Positions 5,009 through 5,060 of a stretch of DNA of 5,060 nucleotides are shown here, piece by piece. Every line of letters starts with the position of its first letter. The first letter of the stretch is position 1. Position numbers and translations under genes: made by a program. The notes beneath the pieces are model-generated. The model was not told the DNA's origin. It searched no databases and saw only the letters and a list, made by a program, of their open reading frames with translations. The DNA comes from an uncultured Bacillota bacterium. GTDB lineage: Bacteria; Bacillota; Limnochordia; Limnochordales; ZCTH02-B6. The stretch covers positions 1-5,060 of the forward strand of contig CALFSR010000118.1 in NCBI GenBank assembly GCA_937916565.1. Direction: 5' to 3'.

Positions 5009-5017
5009 CCACCTCTC
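5009..5017 (-). promoter_or_regulatory. Ribosome binding site selecting the spoIIQ ATG
   Basis: The purine tract around GAGAGGTGG places its AGGT core 9 bases before ATG 5001 but only 3 bases before GTG 5007. This favours the later start. The remaining bases to 5060 hold no recognisable sigma-F or sigma-G promoter, so that signal either lies further right or is absent. Confidence 0.5.
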
Positions 5018-5060
5018 CCAAGACGTCGAGTTTCGGTGGGCCAGCGACCGCTGCGCCGGT

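Noticed and set aside
5001..5060. An open minus frame from the right edge ending in TGA at 5003-5001, overlapping the spoIIQ ATG; it could be the tail of an upstream gene such as spoIID.
   Set aside because: Only 19 codons are visible and they show no SpoIID-like ending. Another frame is also open, so no call can be made.

Overview
The window is GC-rich DNA (roughly two thirds G+C by eye) from what looks like an endospore-forming, flagellated member of the Bacillota. SpoIIID and a SpoIIQ-type protein are direct sporulation markers. The order spoIIQ-spoIIID-mreB/mbl followed by two rod genes resembles what is known from Clostridia (spoIID-spoIIQ-spoIIID-mreB) and Bacillus (spoIIID-mbl-flhO-flhP). 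The GC content points to a high-GC lineage such as Limnochordia, Symbiobacteriia or Thermaerobacter relatives; that placement is inference.

Six of the seven genes lie on the minus strand and are read from right to left. (1) 5001-4129: a SpoIIQ-like membrane protein whose LytM domain has lost its zinc ligands. (2) 4019-3756: spoIIID, the mother-cell transcription factor, with a sigma-E-like promoter inside a strong hairpin. (3) 3658-2645: an MreB/Mbl actin homologue, preceded by a leader with two interleaved inverted repeats. (4) 2357-1575: flgF/flhO, a rod protein with a GTG start. (5) 1486-698: flgG/flhP, the distal rod protein. (6) 682 to beyond the left edge: flgA, the secreted P-ring assembly chaperone, partial. 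The seventh gene is a small plus-strand gene (2502-2687) for a 61-residue putative metal-binding protein. It sits between mbl and flgF and overlaps the mbl 3' end by 43 bases.

The right half serves engulfment and mother-cell gene control, and the middle serves wall growth and cell shape. The left half builds the flagellar rod and its periplasmic bushing. The presence of flgA suggests that P/L-ring genes (flgI, flgH) may follow off the left edge, and so possibly that the cell has, or descends from, a two-membrane envelope. Three annotated starts were chosen against longer open frames: spoIIQ 5001, spoIIID 4019 and mbl 3658. No rRNA, tRNA, CRISPR array or mobile element was seen, and no gene-free stretch exceeds about 145 bases.
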